Assembly: GCF_000974985.2 (NCBI RefSeq) | Contig: NZ_LAVA02000119.1 | Coordinates: 1-64,000 of the forward strand | Source: Streptomyces mangrovisoli | GTDB lineage: Bacteria > Actinomycetota > Actinomycetes > Streptomycetales > Streptomycetaceae | Reading direction: 5' to 3' | Length of the DNA: 64,000 nucleotides | In this document: piece after piece, positions 18,753 through 29,128 of the stretch | How positions within the stretch are numbered: the stretch's first letter is position 1 | How the letters are laid out: the number at the start of each line of letters is the position of its first letter | Notes under the pieces: generated by a model | Databases searched by the model: none | What the model was told of the DNA's origin: nothing | What the model saw: the letters and a program-made list of their open reading frames with translations, nothing else | Program-made: the position numbers and the translations under genes

Positions 18753-18755
18753 TCT

Positions 18756-19901
18756 GTGGGCGTACGTGAGGACTTCGGGGCTCTCTACGGCGAGGCCCCC
18801 GACGGTGTGTGGGCCGCGCCGGGCCGGGTCAACCTGATCGGCGAACACACCGACTACAACGACGGCTTCGTGATGCCGTTCGCGCTGCCGCACCGGGCGA
18901 CCGCGGCGGTGTCCCGGCGCACGGACGGGGTGCTGCGTCTGCACTCCGCCGACATGGCGGGCGGCGTCGTGGAACTGGCCCTGGACGCCCTCGAACCCGA
19001 GAGCGACCGCACCTGGACGGCCTACCCGGCCGGCGTGGTCTGGGCACTGCGCGAGGCGGGCCACGCCGTGACCGGCGCGGACATCCACCTCTCCTCGACG
19101 GTCCCGACGGGCGCCGGGCTGTCCTCGTCCGCCGCGCTGGAGGTCGTCGTCGCCCTGGCCCTCGACGAGCTGTACGGCCTCGGCCTGCCGCGCGCGCAGC
19201 TGGCCCGTCTGTGCCAGCGCGCCGAGAACGCCTACGTGGGCGCGCCCACCGGCATCATGGACCAGACCGCGTCGGCCTGCTGCGAGCAGGGCCACGCGCT
19301 GTTCCTCGACACCCGCGACCTCTCGCACCGCCAGATCCCCTTCGACCTGGCGGCCGAGGGCCTGCGCCTGCTTGTCGTGGACACCCAGGTCAAGCACGCC
19401 CACAGCGGCGGCGAGTACGGCAAGCGCCGGGCCGGCTGCGAGAAGGGCGCGGCCCTGCTCGGCGTCGACGCGCTGCGCGACGTCCCGCACGACACGCTGG
19501 ACGCGGACCTGGCCCGGCTCGGCGACGACGAGGAGGTCGTCCGCCTGGTCCGCCACGTCGTCACCGAGAACCACCGGGTCGAACGGGTCGTGGACCTGCT
19601 GCGCGCCGGGGAGACCCGCGCGATCGGGCCGGTCCTCACCGAGGGCCACGCCTCCCTGCGCGACGACTTCCGCGTCTCCTGCCCGGAACTGGACCTGACC
19701 GTGGAGACCGCGAACGCGGCGGGCGCCCTGGGCGCGCGGATGACCGGCGGCGGCTTCGGCGGCTCGGCGATCGTCCTGGCGGAGGCCACCGACACGGACA
19801 CGATCACCAAGGCGGTCGGGGAAGCCTTCACCGCGGCCGGGTACACCGCCCCACGCGTCTTCGAGGCGGTGCCCTCGGCGGGAGCCCAGCGCCTGTCCTG
19901 A
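18756..19901 (+). CDS. galK: galactokinase
   Basis: This GHMP kinase phosphorylates galactose at C1 and feeds GalT. The protein has 381 residues. The galactokinase signature GEHTDYND is at 29-36, the ATP loop PTGAGLSSSAALE at 117-129, and the third motif near the C-terminus is ARMTGGGFGGSAIVL. The GTG start lies three bases after the galE stop, consistent with translational coupling. It is the last gene of the operon; a stem-loop follows. Confidence 0.95.
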   Translation: MGVREDFGALYGEAPDGVWAAPGRVNLIGEHTDYNDGFVMPFALPHRATAAVSRRTDGVLRLHSADMAGGVVELALDALEPESDRTWTAYPAGVVWALREAGHAVTGADIHLSSTVPTGAGLSSSAALEVVVALALDELYGLGLPRAQLARLCQRAENAYVGAPTGIMDQTASACCEQGHALFLDTRDLSHRQIPFDLAAEGLRLLVVDTQVKHAHSGGEYGKRRAGCEKGAALLGVDALRDVPHDTLDADLARLGDDEEVVRLVRHVVTENHRVERVVDLLRAGETRAIGPVLTEGHASLRDDFRVSCPELDLTVETANAAGALGARMTGGGFGGSAIVLAEATDTDTITKAVGEAFTAAGYTAPRVFEAVPSAGAQRLS

Positions 19902-19923
19902 CGACCCTGCTCCTGCCCCTGCT

Positions 19924-19970
19924 GCTCCCTGCCTCTGCCCCCTGCGACGCGGGAGGCAGGGGCGGGGAGC
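19924..19970. terminator. bidirectional hairpin between galK and the GNAT gene
   Basis: Arms near 19924-19942 (GCTCCCTGCCTCTGCCCCC) and 19951-19970 (GGGAGGCAGGGGCGGGGAGC) pair with a few wobble or mismatched positions. It separates two convergent genes. Confidence 0.55.
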
Positions 19971-19972
19971 GC

Positions 19973-20416
19973 TCAGGGGAGTTGCTTGGTCATCAGGTAC
20001 TCCGTCAGGCCCGGTGGGTAGTCGGGGATCACGCAGGCCACCTCGTAGCCCTGCTTGCGGTAGAAGTCCGGGGCCTGGAAGTCCCAGGTCTCCAGGCGTA
20101 CGGCCGCGCACGCGCGCTCCTCGCGGGCGATCCGCTCCGCCTCGGCGAGCAGCCGCGAGCCGAGGCCGGTGCCCCGGTGGCGGTCGTCCACCCAGAGGTA
20201 GGTCACGTGCAGCCACGCCGTCCAGGTGTGGCCGACCAGCCCGCCCGCCAGCGCGCCGGCGTCGTCGGACGCCCACACGTGCAGCGGCACTTCACGCTCG
20301 GCCGGGGTGCCGCGCAGCGCGCGCAGCACCGGGGAGGCCGCGGTGTTCGTGTCGAGCAGGCGGGAGCGGAGCAGATCCCGCCGCTCTCTGTCGACTTCTG
20401 CCTCGATACGAAACAT
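19973..20416 (-). CDS. GNAT-family N-acetyltransferase
   Basis: The protein has 147 residues. It is a single GNAT fold with acetyl-CoA motif RGTGLGSRLL at about 81-90, preceded by the strand LHVTYLWVDDRHR. The C-terminal core is FYRKQGYEVACVIPDYPPG. The substrate cannot be predicted; small-molecule amine acetylation is likely for this size. I chose ATG 20416 because a TAGGGT -10 box ends seven bases upstream, indicating a leaderless mRNA. A GTG three codons upstream would lie inside that box. Confidence 0.85.
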   Translation of the reverse strand: MFRIEAEVDRERRDLLRSRLLDTNTAASPVLRALRGTPAEREVPLHVWASDDAGALAGGLVGHTWTAWLHVTYLWVDDRHRGTGLGSRLLAEAERIAREERACAAVRLETWDFQAPDFYRKQGYEVACVIPDYPPGLTEYLMTKQLP

Positions 20417-20423
20417 GCGCCAC

Positions 20424-20429
20424 ACCCTA
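20424..20429 (-). promoter_or_regulatory. -10 box, leaderless promoter of the GNAT gene
   Basis: TAGGGT on the minus strand is followed by seven bases and then the ATG at 20416. No Shine-Dalgarno is present. Confidence 0.5.
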
Positions 20430-20691
20430 AACGGGCCGGGCGGTCAGTTCTGTGAATTGCCTTCCGCTCCTGGCCCCCGGCCGTACCCTGATGAGCAGCA
20501 CCGGTGGGGGCCGGTGCCGATCAGGGGGCGAGACAGTCGGGTACGACGCCCGATGTGGGGGTAGAAGCAATGCCTGCGCGGCGGCGGCCGTGCGGCTGCG
20601 GCGTCCCCTGGGCGTCGTACCCGCGGCAGTCGTCGTTTCCCGGACGATGGGGTTTCCCCTGCTCCTGTCGGAGCCTGGGGAAGGGGGTTTC
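20430..20691. other. divergent intergenic region
   Basis: This 262-bp region separates the GNAT gene from the LuxR regulator. It holds a TACCCT candidate -10 box (20484-20489) and a hairpin CACCGG-N6-CCGGTG (about 20500-20517). The open frames across it do not look coding. Confidence 0.4.
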
Positions 20692-21459
20692 ATGGTTCGC
20701 ATCCGAGTCCTGGTCGTCGACGACCATCGCATCTTCGCCGAGTCGCTCGCCGCGGCACTGGCCGCGGAGCCGGACGTCGACGTCTCCGCCGCGGGCAGCG
20801 GTCCCGCCGCGGTGCGCTGCCTGGAGCGCGCGGCCGCCGAGGGCCGCCGCTTCGACGTGCTGCTCGTCGACGCCGACCTGGGCGGCGGGGTGCCGGGCGT
20901 ACGGCCCGCCGTGCCCGTCCAGGAGGTCGGCGAGGACGGCCTCGTCGACGGGATCTCGCTGGTCGCGGGGGTGCGCTCGGCGCAGCCCGGGGTGCGGACG
21001 GTGGTGCTCGCCGAGAAGGACGACCCCCGGCGCGCGGCGCTCGCGCTCCAGGCCGGCGCCTCCGGGTGGGTCGCCAAGGACTGCTCGCTGTCGCGGCTGC
21101 TCACCGTCATCCGGGGGGTGCTGCGCGACGAGACGCATCTGCCGCCCGCCCTGCTCACCGGGGTGCTGCGCGAGCTGACCGCGGCCCGCAAGCACCGCAC
21201 CGAGAGCGAGCGGCTGGTGGAGTCGCTGACCCCGCGCGAGCGCGAGGTGCTGCGCTGCATGGTGGCCGGGCTCGGCCGCAAGGCCGTCGCCGAGCGGCTG
21301 TTCCTCTCCCCGCACACCGTGCGCACCCACATGCAGAACGTCCTCGGCAAGCTCGGCGTGCACTCCACCCTCGCCGCCGTCGCGCTCGCCCGGCGGGCCG
21401 GGGTCGGGCCGGTGGACCTAGCCGGGGATGTTGTCGAACGGGGCGGTCAGCTGGCGTAG
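20692..21459 (+). CDS. LuxR-type response regulator (orphan, phospho-Asp retained)
   Basis: The protein has 255 residues. The receiver has VVDDH and the acceptor Asp60 in LLVDADLG. After it comes an insert of about 25 residues (GVPGVRPAVPVQEVGEDGL) not found in ordinary receivers. The Lys is present (GWVAKD, Lys129) but the Thr position is Ala (VVLAEKD). The C-terminal LuxR HTH (LTPREREVLRCMVAGLGRKAVAERLFLSPHTVRTHMQNVLGKL) is intact. No histidine kinase is adjacent. The ATG at 20692 follows GGGGAAGGGGG. The 3' end overlaps the convergent tamR gene by 42 bp. A possible promoter box TACCCT lies at 20484-20489, giving a leader of about 200 bases. Confidence 0.85.
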   Translation: MVRIRVLVVDDHRIFAESLAAALAAEPDVDVSAAGSGPAAVRCLERAAAEGRRFDVLLVDADLGGGVPGVRPAVPVQEVGEDGLVDGISLVAGVRSAQPGVRTVVLAEKDDPRRAALALQAGASGWVAKDCSLSRLLTVIRGVLRDETHLPPALLTGVLRELTAARKHRTESERLVESLTPREREVLRCMVAGLGRKAVAERLFLSPHTVRTHMQNVLGKLGVHSTLAAVALARRAGVGPVDLAGDVVERGGQLA

Positions 21460-21915
21460 CAGCCCGGCCAGTTCACCGCGCTGCGCCCGGGACAGCTCGG
21501 CCAGCAGCGCGCGTTCCTGCTCCAGCAGCCCGGCGAGCGACTGGTCGGCGCGGTCGCGGCCCTCGTCGGTGAGCCGGACCAGCACCCCGCGCCGGTCGCT
21601 GGGGTCGGGCAGGCGCTCGACCAGGCCCTTCTTCGCCAGCCGGTCGATGCGGTTGGTCATGGTGCCCGAGGTGACCAGGGTCTGCGTCAGCAACTGCCCG
21701 GGGGAGAGCTGGTAGGGCGCGCCCGCGCGCCGCAGCGCGGTCAGCACGTCGAACTCCCAGGGCTCCAGGCTGTGCTCGGAGAAGGCCAGCCGGCGCGCAC
21801 GGTCCAGATGCCGGGCGAGCCTGCTCACCCGGCTGAGCACCTCGAGCGGTTCCACGTCGAGGTCGGGGCGCTCCCTGCGCCACGCCGCGACCAGCCGATC
21901 GACCTCGTCCTCCAT
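21418..21915 (-). CDS. tamR: MarR-family regulator TamR
   Basis: The protein has 165 residues with the MarR winged-helix core (LSPGQLLTQTLVTSGTMTNRIDRLAKKGLVERLPDPSDRRG) at about 68-110 and flanking dimerisation helices. It is divergent from a trans-aconitate methyltransferase gene. That is the arrangement of Streptomyces TamR, a MarR protein known to bind the tam promoter and to respond to citrate or aconitate during oxidative stress. Three phased CTTGA boxes lie in the shared region. The 3' end overlaps the convergent response regulator by 42 bp. The name rests on context plus family, not on a sequence search. Confidence 0.85.
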   Translation of the reverse strand: MEDEVDRLVAAWRRERPDLDVEPLEVLSRVSRLARHLDRARRLAFSEHSLEPWEFDVLTALRRAGAPYQLSPGQLLTQTLVTSGTMTNRIDRLAKKGLVERLPDPSDRRGVLVRLTDEGRDRADQSLAGLLEQERALLAELSRAQRGELAGLLRQLTAPFDNIPG

Positions 21916-21948
21916 GACGATCAGTGTAGTGGTTGTGTCGATGTGAAG

Positions 21949-22027
21949 TCTCTTGAGGCCGAACCTCGCGACTGTAAATATCTTGATATCGAGCTTCTTC
22001 TCGACAAGGTCTCTTGACGTCGAGATA
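21949..22027. promoter_or_regulatory. phased CTTGA operator array (probable TamR sites)
   Basis: Three related 14-bp boxes start at 21949 (TCTCTTGAGGCCGA), 21979 (TATCTTGATATCGA) and 22010 (TCTCTTGACGTCGA). The spacings are 30 and 31 bp, about three helical turns. The second and third are near-palindromes CTTGAT-ATCGAG and CTTGAC-GTCGAG with the same single mismatch per half. Such sites suit a dimeric MarR protein. The third would overlap the presumed tam promoter. Confidence 0.7.
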
Positions 22028-22049
22028 AATGCGGGGGAAGACTGAGGCC

Positions 22050-22868
22050 ATGACCTCGCCGACCTGGGACCCCGCCCAGTACCTTCGTCATGCCGGCCAC
22101 CGGGCCCGCCCCTTCGCCGACCTGCTCGCCCGCGTCCCCGACCTGCCCGGCGACCCGCCCCGCGTCGCCGACCTCGGCTGCGGCCCCGGCAATGTCACCG
22201 CCGTCCTCGCCGAGCGCTGGCCGGCCGCGCACATCACCGGCTACGACAACTCGCCCGCCATGCTCGACCAGGCGCTCACCGAGTTCGCGGGCCCGACCCC
22301 GGGCGGCGGCAGCCTGCACTTCGCCCACGCCGACCTGCGCGGCTGGACACCGCCCGAGCCGTACGGCCTGATCGTCTCCAACGCCGCCCTCCAGTGGGTC
22401 GACGGCCACCTGGACGCCTTCCCCGCCTGGCTGGACGCGCTCACGCCCGGCGGCACCTTCGCCTTCCAGGTGCCCGACAACATCGACGCGCCCCTGCACG
22501 CCCTCATGCGCGAACTCGCCGCCACCCCCCGCTGGAAGGGCCTGCTCGGCGACGTACTGCGCCACGAGACGTCCGTGCACACCCCCGGCGTCTACCTGGA
22601 CCGGCTGGCCCGGCTCGGCTGCGAGGCCGACGTCTGGCAGACGACGTACCAGCACATCCTGACCGGCCAGGACCCCGTCCTCGACTGGGTCAAGGGCACC
22701 GGCCTGCGCCCGGTCCTCACCGTGCTCGGCGGCGACCCCGAGGCCCGCGACGCGTTCCTCGCCGCCTACCGCGACCTGCTGCGCGAGGCCTACCCGGCCA
22801 CGCCCTACGGCACCGTGCTGCCCTTCCGCCGGCTGTTCGCCGTCGCCCGCAAGGGAGGCCGGCGATGA
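22050..22868 (+). CDS. tam: trans-aconitate 2-methyltransferase
   Basis: This SAM-dependent class I methyltransferase esterifies trans-aconitate, which inhibits aconitase, and so protects the citric acid cycle. The protein has 272 residues. Motif I is VADLGCGPGN at 39-48. Typical Tam blocks follow: HITGYDNSPAMLDQA, SNAALQWVDGH, AFQVPDN and YLDRLARLGCEADVWQTTYQHIL. I chose ATG 22050; an upstream ATG at 22029 overlaps the operator region and adds seven atypical residues. The end overlaps the VOC gene by four bases (ATGA). TamR is the expected regulator. Confidence 0.93.
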   Translation: MTSPTWDPAQYLRHAGHRARPFADLLARVPDLPGDPPRVADLGCGPGNVTAVLAERWPAAHITGYDNSPAMLDQALTEFAGPTPGGGSLHFAHADLRGWTPPEPYGLIVSNAALQWVDGHLDAFPAWLDALTPGGTFAFQVPDNIDAPLHALMRELAATPRWKGLLGDVLRHETSVHTPGVYLDRLARLGCEADVWQTTYQHILTGQDPVLDWVKGTGLRPVLTVLGGDPEARDAFLAAYRDLLREAYPATPYGTVLPFRRLFAVARKGGRR

Positions 22869-23227
22869 TCGCCGCCGTGGACCATGTGCAGCTGGCCGCG
22901 CCGCCCGGCAGCGAGGACCTGCTGCGGGCCTTCTACGTCGACGTGCTCGGCATGACCGAGGTCGCCAAGCCCCCGGTGCTCGCCGCCCGCGGCGGCTGCT
23001 GGTTCCGGGCCGGGGCCGCGCACCTGCACCTCGGGATCGAGGAGGACTTCCGGCCGTCCGCCAAGGCCCACCCCGGGCTGCGCGTCACCGGCATCGAGGA
23101 GTACGCCGCCCGGCTCACGGCCCGCGGCGCGACCCCGGCCTGGGACGGCGACCTGCCCGGACACCGGCGCTTCTACTGCCTCGACCCGGTCGGCAACCGG
23201 CTGGAGTTCCTCGAACCCGAGAAGTGA
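22865..23227 (+). CDS. VOC-superfamily (glyoxalase-like) protein
   Basis: The protein has 120 residues and one vicinal-oxygen-chelate fold with paired beta-alpha-beta-beta-beta modules. VDHVQLAAPPGSEDLLRAFYVDVLGM starts module one. DLPGHRRFYCLDPVGNRLEFLEPEK ends module two. Possible metal ligands are His in VDHVQ, His in LHLGIE and the C-terminal Glu of NRLEFLE. The substrate is unknown. The ATG overlaps the tam stop by four bases, so it is translationally coupled and under the same TamR control. A role in handling a reactive metabolite alongside aconitate methylation is inference. Confidence 0.88.
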   Translation: MIAAVDHVQLAAPPGSEDLLRAFYVDVLGMTEVAKPPVLAARGGCWFRAGAAHLHLGIEEDFRPSAKAHPGLRVTGIEEYAARLTARGATPAWDGDLPGHRRFYCLDPVGNRLEFLEPEK

Positions 23228-23230
23228 GGG

Positions 23231-23255
23231 GTTTGCCCCGGCCCGTCCCGGTAAC
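23231..23255 (+). promoter_or_regulatory. sigma-B-like stress promoter of the CsbD gene
   Basis: GTTT at 23231-23234, 15 bases, then GGTAAC at 23250-23255 resembles the Streptomyces sigma-B-group pattern GNNT-N14-16-GGGTA. It lies about 45 bp upstream of the csbD-like start, giving a short leader that contains the GGAG site. Confidence 0.5.
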
Positions 23256-23301
23256 CCGCAGAAGTGACCACCGAAGTCCGAGCGACCTGGAGTGATTCAC
23301 T

Positions 23302-23475
23302 GTGGCTCATGACCAGAAGGCCAAGGCCAAGGCGGAACAGGCCAAGGGCAAGGTCAAGGAAGCGGCCGGGCGCGCCGTGGGCAACGAGCGCATGACGGCC
23401 GAGGGCCGGGCCGACCAGGCAAAGGGCGACGCCCGCCAGGCCAAGGAGAAGGTGAAGGACGTCTTCAAGGACTGA
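23302..23475 (+). CDS. CsbD-family stress-response protein
   Basis: This is a very short gene of 57 codons. The product is strongly charged and Lys/Ala/Glu-rich, with the CsbD repeat form KAEQAKGKVKEAAGRAVGNE followed by AEGRADQAKGDARQAKEKVKD. CsbD proteins are small, mostly helical, general-stress proteins of unknown biochemical role and are often under sigma-B control. That fits the sigma-B-like promoter 45 bp upstream. GTG 23302 follows GGAG. A strong stem-loop lies downstream at 23599-23640. Confidence 0.85.
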   Translation: MAHDQKAKAKAEQAKGKVKEAAGRAVGNERMTAEGRADQAKGDARQAKEKVKDVFKD

Positions 23476-23598
23476 CGCGCCCGCGCAGGCTCGGGGACGA
23501 AGACCTGCGCAGCCTCGGGGGCGGACCCGCGCAGGCTCGGGGACAGAGAACTGCGCGGGCGCGGGGCCCGGAACCCCGCAGCCCCGGGGCAGATGACA

Positions 23599-23640
23599 GG
23601 AGTCCCGCACCCACCGCGGAAGCGGCAGGTGCGGGACTCC
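23599..23640. terminator. 13-bp perfect stem-loop between csbD-like and TetR genes
   Basis: GGAGTCCCGCACC (23599-23611) and GGTGCGGGACTCC (23628-23640) pair perfectly around a 16-base loop. It serves as a terminator for the convergent genes. Confidence 0.7.
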
Positions 23641-23717
23641 TCGTCGTCCCCTGCCGGGCGGGGCTCCTCGTCGTCCGTCGCCGGACGGGACTCCTCGTCG
23701 TCCCCTGCCGGGCGGGG
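23637..23717. repeat. 27-bp tandem repeat, three copies
   Basis: Units start at 23637, 23664 and 23691, each beginning CTCCTCGTCGTCC. Units 1 and 3 are identical and unit 2 differs at a few bases. The first unit overlaps the right arm of the stem-loop. The array is non-coding and lies directly downstream of the convergent TetR stop. Confidence 0.85.
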
Positions 23718-23742
23718 CTCCGCCCGGGCTCCGGGCCCCGCC

Positions 23743-24417
23743 TCAGCTCTTGCGATGCCCTATCAGCCGCGGCTTCGCCTCCAGGCCGTCCAGGCCGTGC
23801 CACGCCAGGTTCACCAGATGCGCCGCGACCTCGGCCTTCTTCGGGCGGCGCACGTCCAGCCACCACTGGCCGGTCAGCGCGACCATGCCGACCAGCGCCT
23901 GGGCGTACAGCGGCGCCAGCTTCGGGTCGAAACCGCGGCTCTTGAACTCGCGCCCCAGGATGTCCTCCACCTGGGTGGCGATGTCCGAGATCAGCGAGGC
24001 GAACGACCCCGTCGACTGCGGGATGGGCGAGTCACGGACCAGGATGCGGAAACCGTCCGTGTACTCCTCGATGTAGTCCAGCAGCGCGAAGGCCGCCTGC
24101 TCGCACAGCTCCCGGGGATGCCCCGCCGTCAGCGAGCCGGTCACCATGTCGAGCAGCCGGCGCATCTCCCGGTCCACCACGACGGCGTACAGGCCCTCCT
24201 TGCCGCCGAAGTGCTCGTAGACCACCGGCTTGGACACCCCGGCCTTCGCCGCGATCTCCTCCACCGACGTGCCCTCGAAGCCCTTCGCGGCGAACAGCGT
24301 CCGACCGATCTCCAACAGCTGCTGACGGCGCTCGGCACCGGTCATCCGGGTGCGGCGCGCACGCCGCGGCTTGTCGGGGCTCGGGGTGCTTGAGTCGGTC
24401 GCCACGGCGTCAATCAT
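23743..24417 (-). CDS. TetR-family regulator of the desaturase operon
   Basis: The protein has 224 residues. The N-terminal TetR HTH (about 26-75) shows RQQLLEIGRTLFAAKGFEGTSVEEIAAKAGVSKPVVYEHFGGKEGLY. The C-terminal ligand domain is all-helical, as usual. The start codon overlaps the desaturase stop by four bases (ATGA), so both are one operon and are translationally coupled. A tandem 15-bp operator-like repeat lies upstream of the operon. An autoregulated repressor that senses acyl-CoA or membrane lipids would fit, by analogy with DesT of Pseudomonas. That role is inference. Confidence 0.85.
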   Translation of the reverse strand: MIDAVATDSSTPSPDKPRRARRTRMTGAERRQQLLEIGRTLFAAKGFEGTSVEEIAAKAGVSKPVVYEHFGGKEGLYAVVVDREMRRLLDMVTGSLTAGHPRELCEQAAFALLDYIEEYTDGFRILVRDSPIPQSTGSFASLISDIATQVEDILGREFKSRGFDPKLAPLYAQALVGMVALTGQWWLDVRRPKKAEVAAHLVNLAWHGLDGLEAKPRLIGHRKS

Positions 24418-25424
24418 GCCGCGTCGGCCGTCTCCGTCCGGCGCCGGGCGCCGTCTTCACCGGTGTTGCGGCGGGAATCGATACGCGAGCGTGACGGCCA
24501 GCGCACGTCGTACGCCCAGCCGAGCATCTCGCACCAGCGGATGATGCGGGCCGAGGAGTCCACCTGCCCGCGCTCCACACCGTGCCGCGCGGAAGTCGGA
24601 TCGGCGTGGTGCAGGTTGTGCCAGGACTCGCCACACGACAGCACCGCCAGCCACCACACGTTGCCCGAACGGTCCCGCGACCTGAACGGCCGCTTGCCGA
24701 CGGCGTGACAGATCGAGTTGATCGACCACGTCACATGGTGCAGCAACGCCACCCGGACGAGGGACCCCCAGAAGAACGCGGTGAACGCCCCCCACCACGA
24801 CATCGTGACCAGCCCGCCGATCAGCGGCGGCAGCGCCAGCGACAACGCCGTCCACAGCACGAACTGACGGGAGATCGCCCGGATGACCGGGTCCTTGACC
24901 AGGTCCGGCGCGTACTTCTCCTGCGGCGTCTGCTCCTCGTCGAACATCCACGCGATGTGGGCCCACCACAGGCCCTTCAACAGCGCGGGCACCGTCTCGC
25001 CGAACCGCCAGGGCGAGTGGGGGTCACCCTCCGCGTCGGAGAACTTGTGGTGCCTGCGGTGGTCGGCGACCCAGCGCACCAGCGGCCCCTCCACCGCCAG
25101 CGAACCCGCGATCGCCAGCGCGATCCGCAGCGGCCGTTTGGCCTTGAACGAACCATGGGTGAAATAGCGGTGGAAACCGATCGTGATGCCATGACAGCCC
25201 AGGAAATAGAAGAACACCAGCAGACCGAGGTCCAGCCAGCTCACTCCCCAGCCCCACGCCAGCGGCACCGCGGCCAGCAGCGCGAGGAACGGAACGATGA
25301 TGAAGAGAAGAAGGGTGATCTGCTCGACGGAGCGCTTCTGCTCGCCGCCCAGAGTGGCGCGGGGCAGGGGAGCGCCGTCGGTCGCCCGCGGTTCGTCGGC
25401 GATCACATCGGAGCTCGTGGTCAT
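24414..25424 (-). CDS. membrane fatty-acid (acyl-CoA/acyl-lipid) delta-9-type desaturase
   Basis: This di-iron integral-membrane desaturase introduces a double bond into acyl chains and so tunes membrane fluidity. The protein has 336 residues with four main hydrophobic helices. The three histidine boxes are present: HRYFTH at 85-90, HRRHH at 122-126 and HNLHH at 269-273. I chose ATG 25424, after which the family sequence begins; the frame extends 23 codons upstream without family features. It forms an operon with the TetR gene and is divergent from ppc across 309 bp. A tandem operator-like repeat lies at 25511-25540. Confidence 0.92.
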   Translation of the reverse strand: MTTSSDVIADEPRATDGAPLPRATLGGEQKRSVEQITLLLFIIVPFLALLAAVPLAWGWGVSWLDLGLLVFFYFLGCHGITIGFHRYFTHGSFKAKRPLRIALAIAGSLAVEGPLVRWVADHRRHHKFSDAEGDPHSPWRFGETVPALLKGLWWAHIAWMFDEEQTPQEKYAPDLVKDPVIRAISRQFVLWTALSLALPPLIGGLVTMSWWGAFTAFFWGSLVRVALLHHVTWSINSICHAVGKRPFRSRDRSGNVWWLAVLSCGESWHNLHHADPTSARHGVERGQVDSSARIIRWCEMLGWAYDVRWPSRSRIDSRRNTGEDGARRRTETADAA

Positions 25425-25510
25425 GGGGCGTCCCCTGTGGGGTCGAGGGTGGAGGCAGATACCGCGGTCGGCGGGATCGCACCGAACGGACACAGGCCGG
25501 GTGACCCGTT

Positions 25511-25540
25511 CCTACGGTTCCGTAACCTACGGCGACGTAA
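25511..25540. promoter_or_regulatory. tandem 15-bp operator-like repeat upstream of the desaturase operon
   Basis: Two adjoining 15-bp units, CCTACGGTTCCGTAA (25511-25525) and CCTACGGCGACGTAA (25526-25540), share CCTACGG-NNN-CGTAA. Each is an imperfect palindrome of TACG/CGTA half-sites. The array lies 87-116 bp upstream of the desaturase ATG and is the likely site for the co-encoded TetR protein. The rest of the 309-bp gap shows no gene. Confidence 0.7.
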
Positions 25541-25733
25541 GTATGGCAGTGCGTCGCCTCGCGGCAAGGGCCCGAGAGCCTGCGCGTCCGCGCGGACACC
25601 TATCCTTGGAGTCGGTCGGACAGCGCGGTCCGCTCTGTTACTTCCCGGATGTCCGTCCCCTAAGCGGCACCCGCCGCGGCCCGGACGCCCGGTTCCCTCC
25701 AGACGAGCTTCACCACTGCAAGGAGCCGCACCT

Positions 25734-28466
<2,733 letters not shown>

Positions 28467-28566
28467 CCGGACACGGCGACACGACGCGCGGGTGCCCCGA
28501 GCAGGCGGGGGCGCCCGCACGCGGCGTTCGGGGGGAGAGAGATCAGGCGGGAGAGGCGCGGCGCGG

Positions 28567-29076
28567 TCAGTCGACGAGGGCGAAGGCCGCCGTCAGCAGG
28601 GCCACGCCCGAGCCGCACAGCGCCCACGCGATCCGGGTCCGGCGCAGGCCGCCCGCGACGACCAGCGAGGCCAGCAGCAGCGCACCGCCCAGCGGCACCC
28701 ACGCGTACAGGACGCCGGCCGCACCCGAGCGGACCACCTGGTCGCTGTCCGGCTTCACGATCACGGTGTACGTACGCCCCTTGCGCACCGCGACACCCTT
28801 GTCGATCACGACCTGCCTGCGGGCCGTCGACCCCGCCGTCATCGGCGTGTACGGGCCGGTGCAGGTGTCCTCGGCGCACGCCGTGACCGCGAGCGTGCCC
28901 TGCTCGCGCCCCTTGGTGAGCATCACGTACTGGGCGGTGCCCCAGGACCCCCACACCCCGGCGACCAGGATCAGCACCGCGATCGCGCCCATCGCCGCGG
29001 CACGGCCGAACCGCAGCGCGGGGTGGACGCCCGGACGGGACCCGGCGGAGGCAGCAGCAGGCATGGCCGGGATCAT
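28567..29076 (-). CDS. integral membrane protein of unknown function
   Basis: The protein has 169 residues, or 165 from a Met four codons on. One membrane segment lies at about 27-46. Next comes an extracytoplasmic stretch with one Cys pair (CAEDTC) that could form a disulfide, then RQVVIDKGVAVRKGRTYTVIVKP, a small beta-rich segment. Two further membrane segments follow at about 121-140 and 147-166. I recognise no family. It is convergent with ppc and lies 52 bp upstream of pth on the opposite side, without an obvious operon partner. Confidence 0.7.
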   Translation of the reverse strand: MIPAMPAAASAGSRPGVHPALRFGRAAAMGAIAVLILVAGVWGSWGTAQYVMLTKGREQGTLAVTACAEDTCTGPYTPMTAGSTARRQVVIDKGVAVRKGRTYTVIVKPDSDQVVRSGAAGVLYAWVPLGGALLLASLVVAGGLRRTRIAWALCGSGVALLTAAFALVD

Positions 29077-29128
29077 TGGCCATGCCTTGGCGCCCGGTCA
29101 ACTCGGCCGGGGTCCGACGGGCGACAAG

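Noticed and set aside
23637..23717. 27-bp units as a possible CRISPR array
   Set aside because: Direct head-to-tail repeats without unique spacers.
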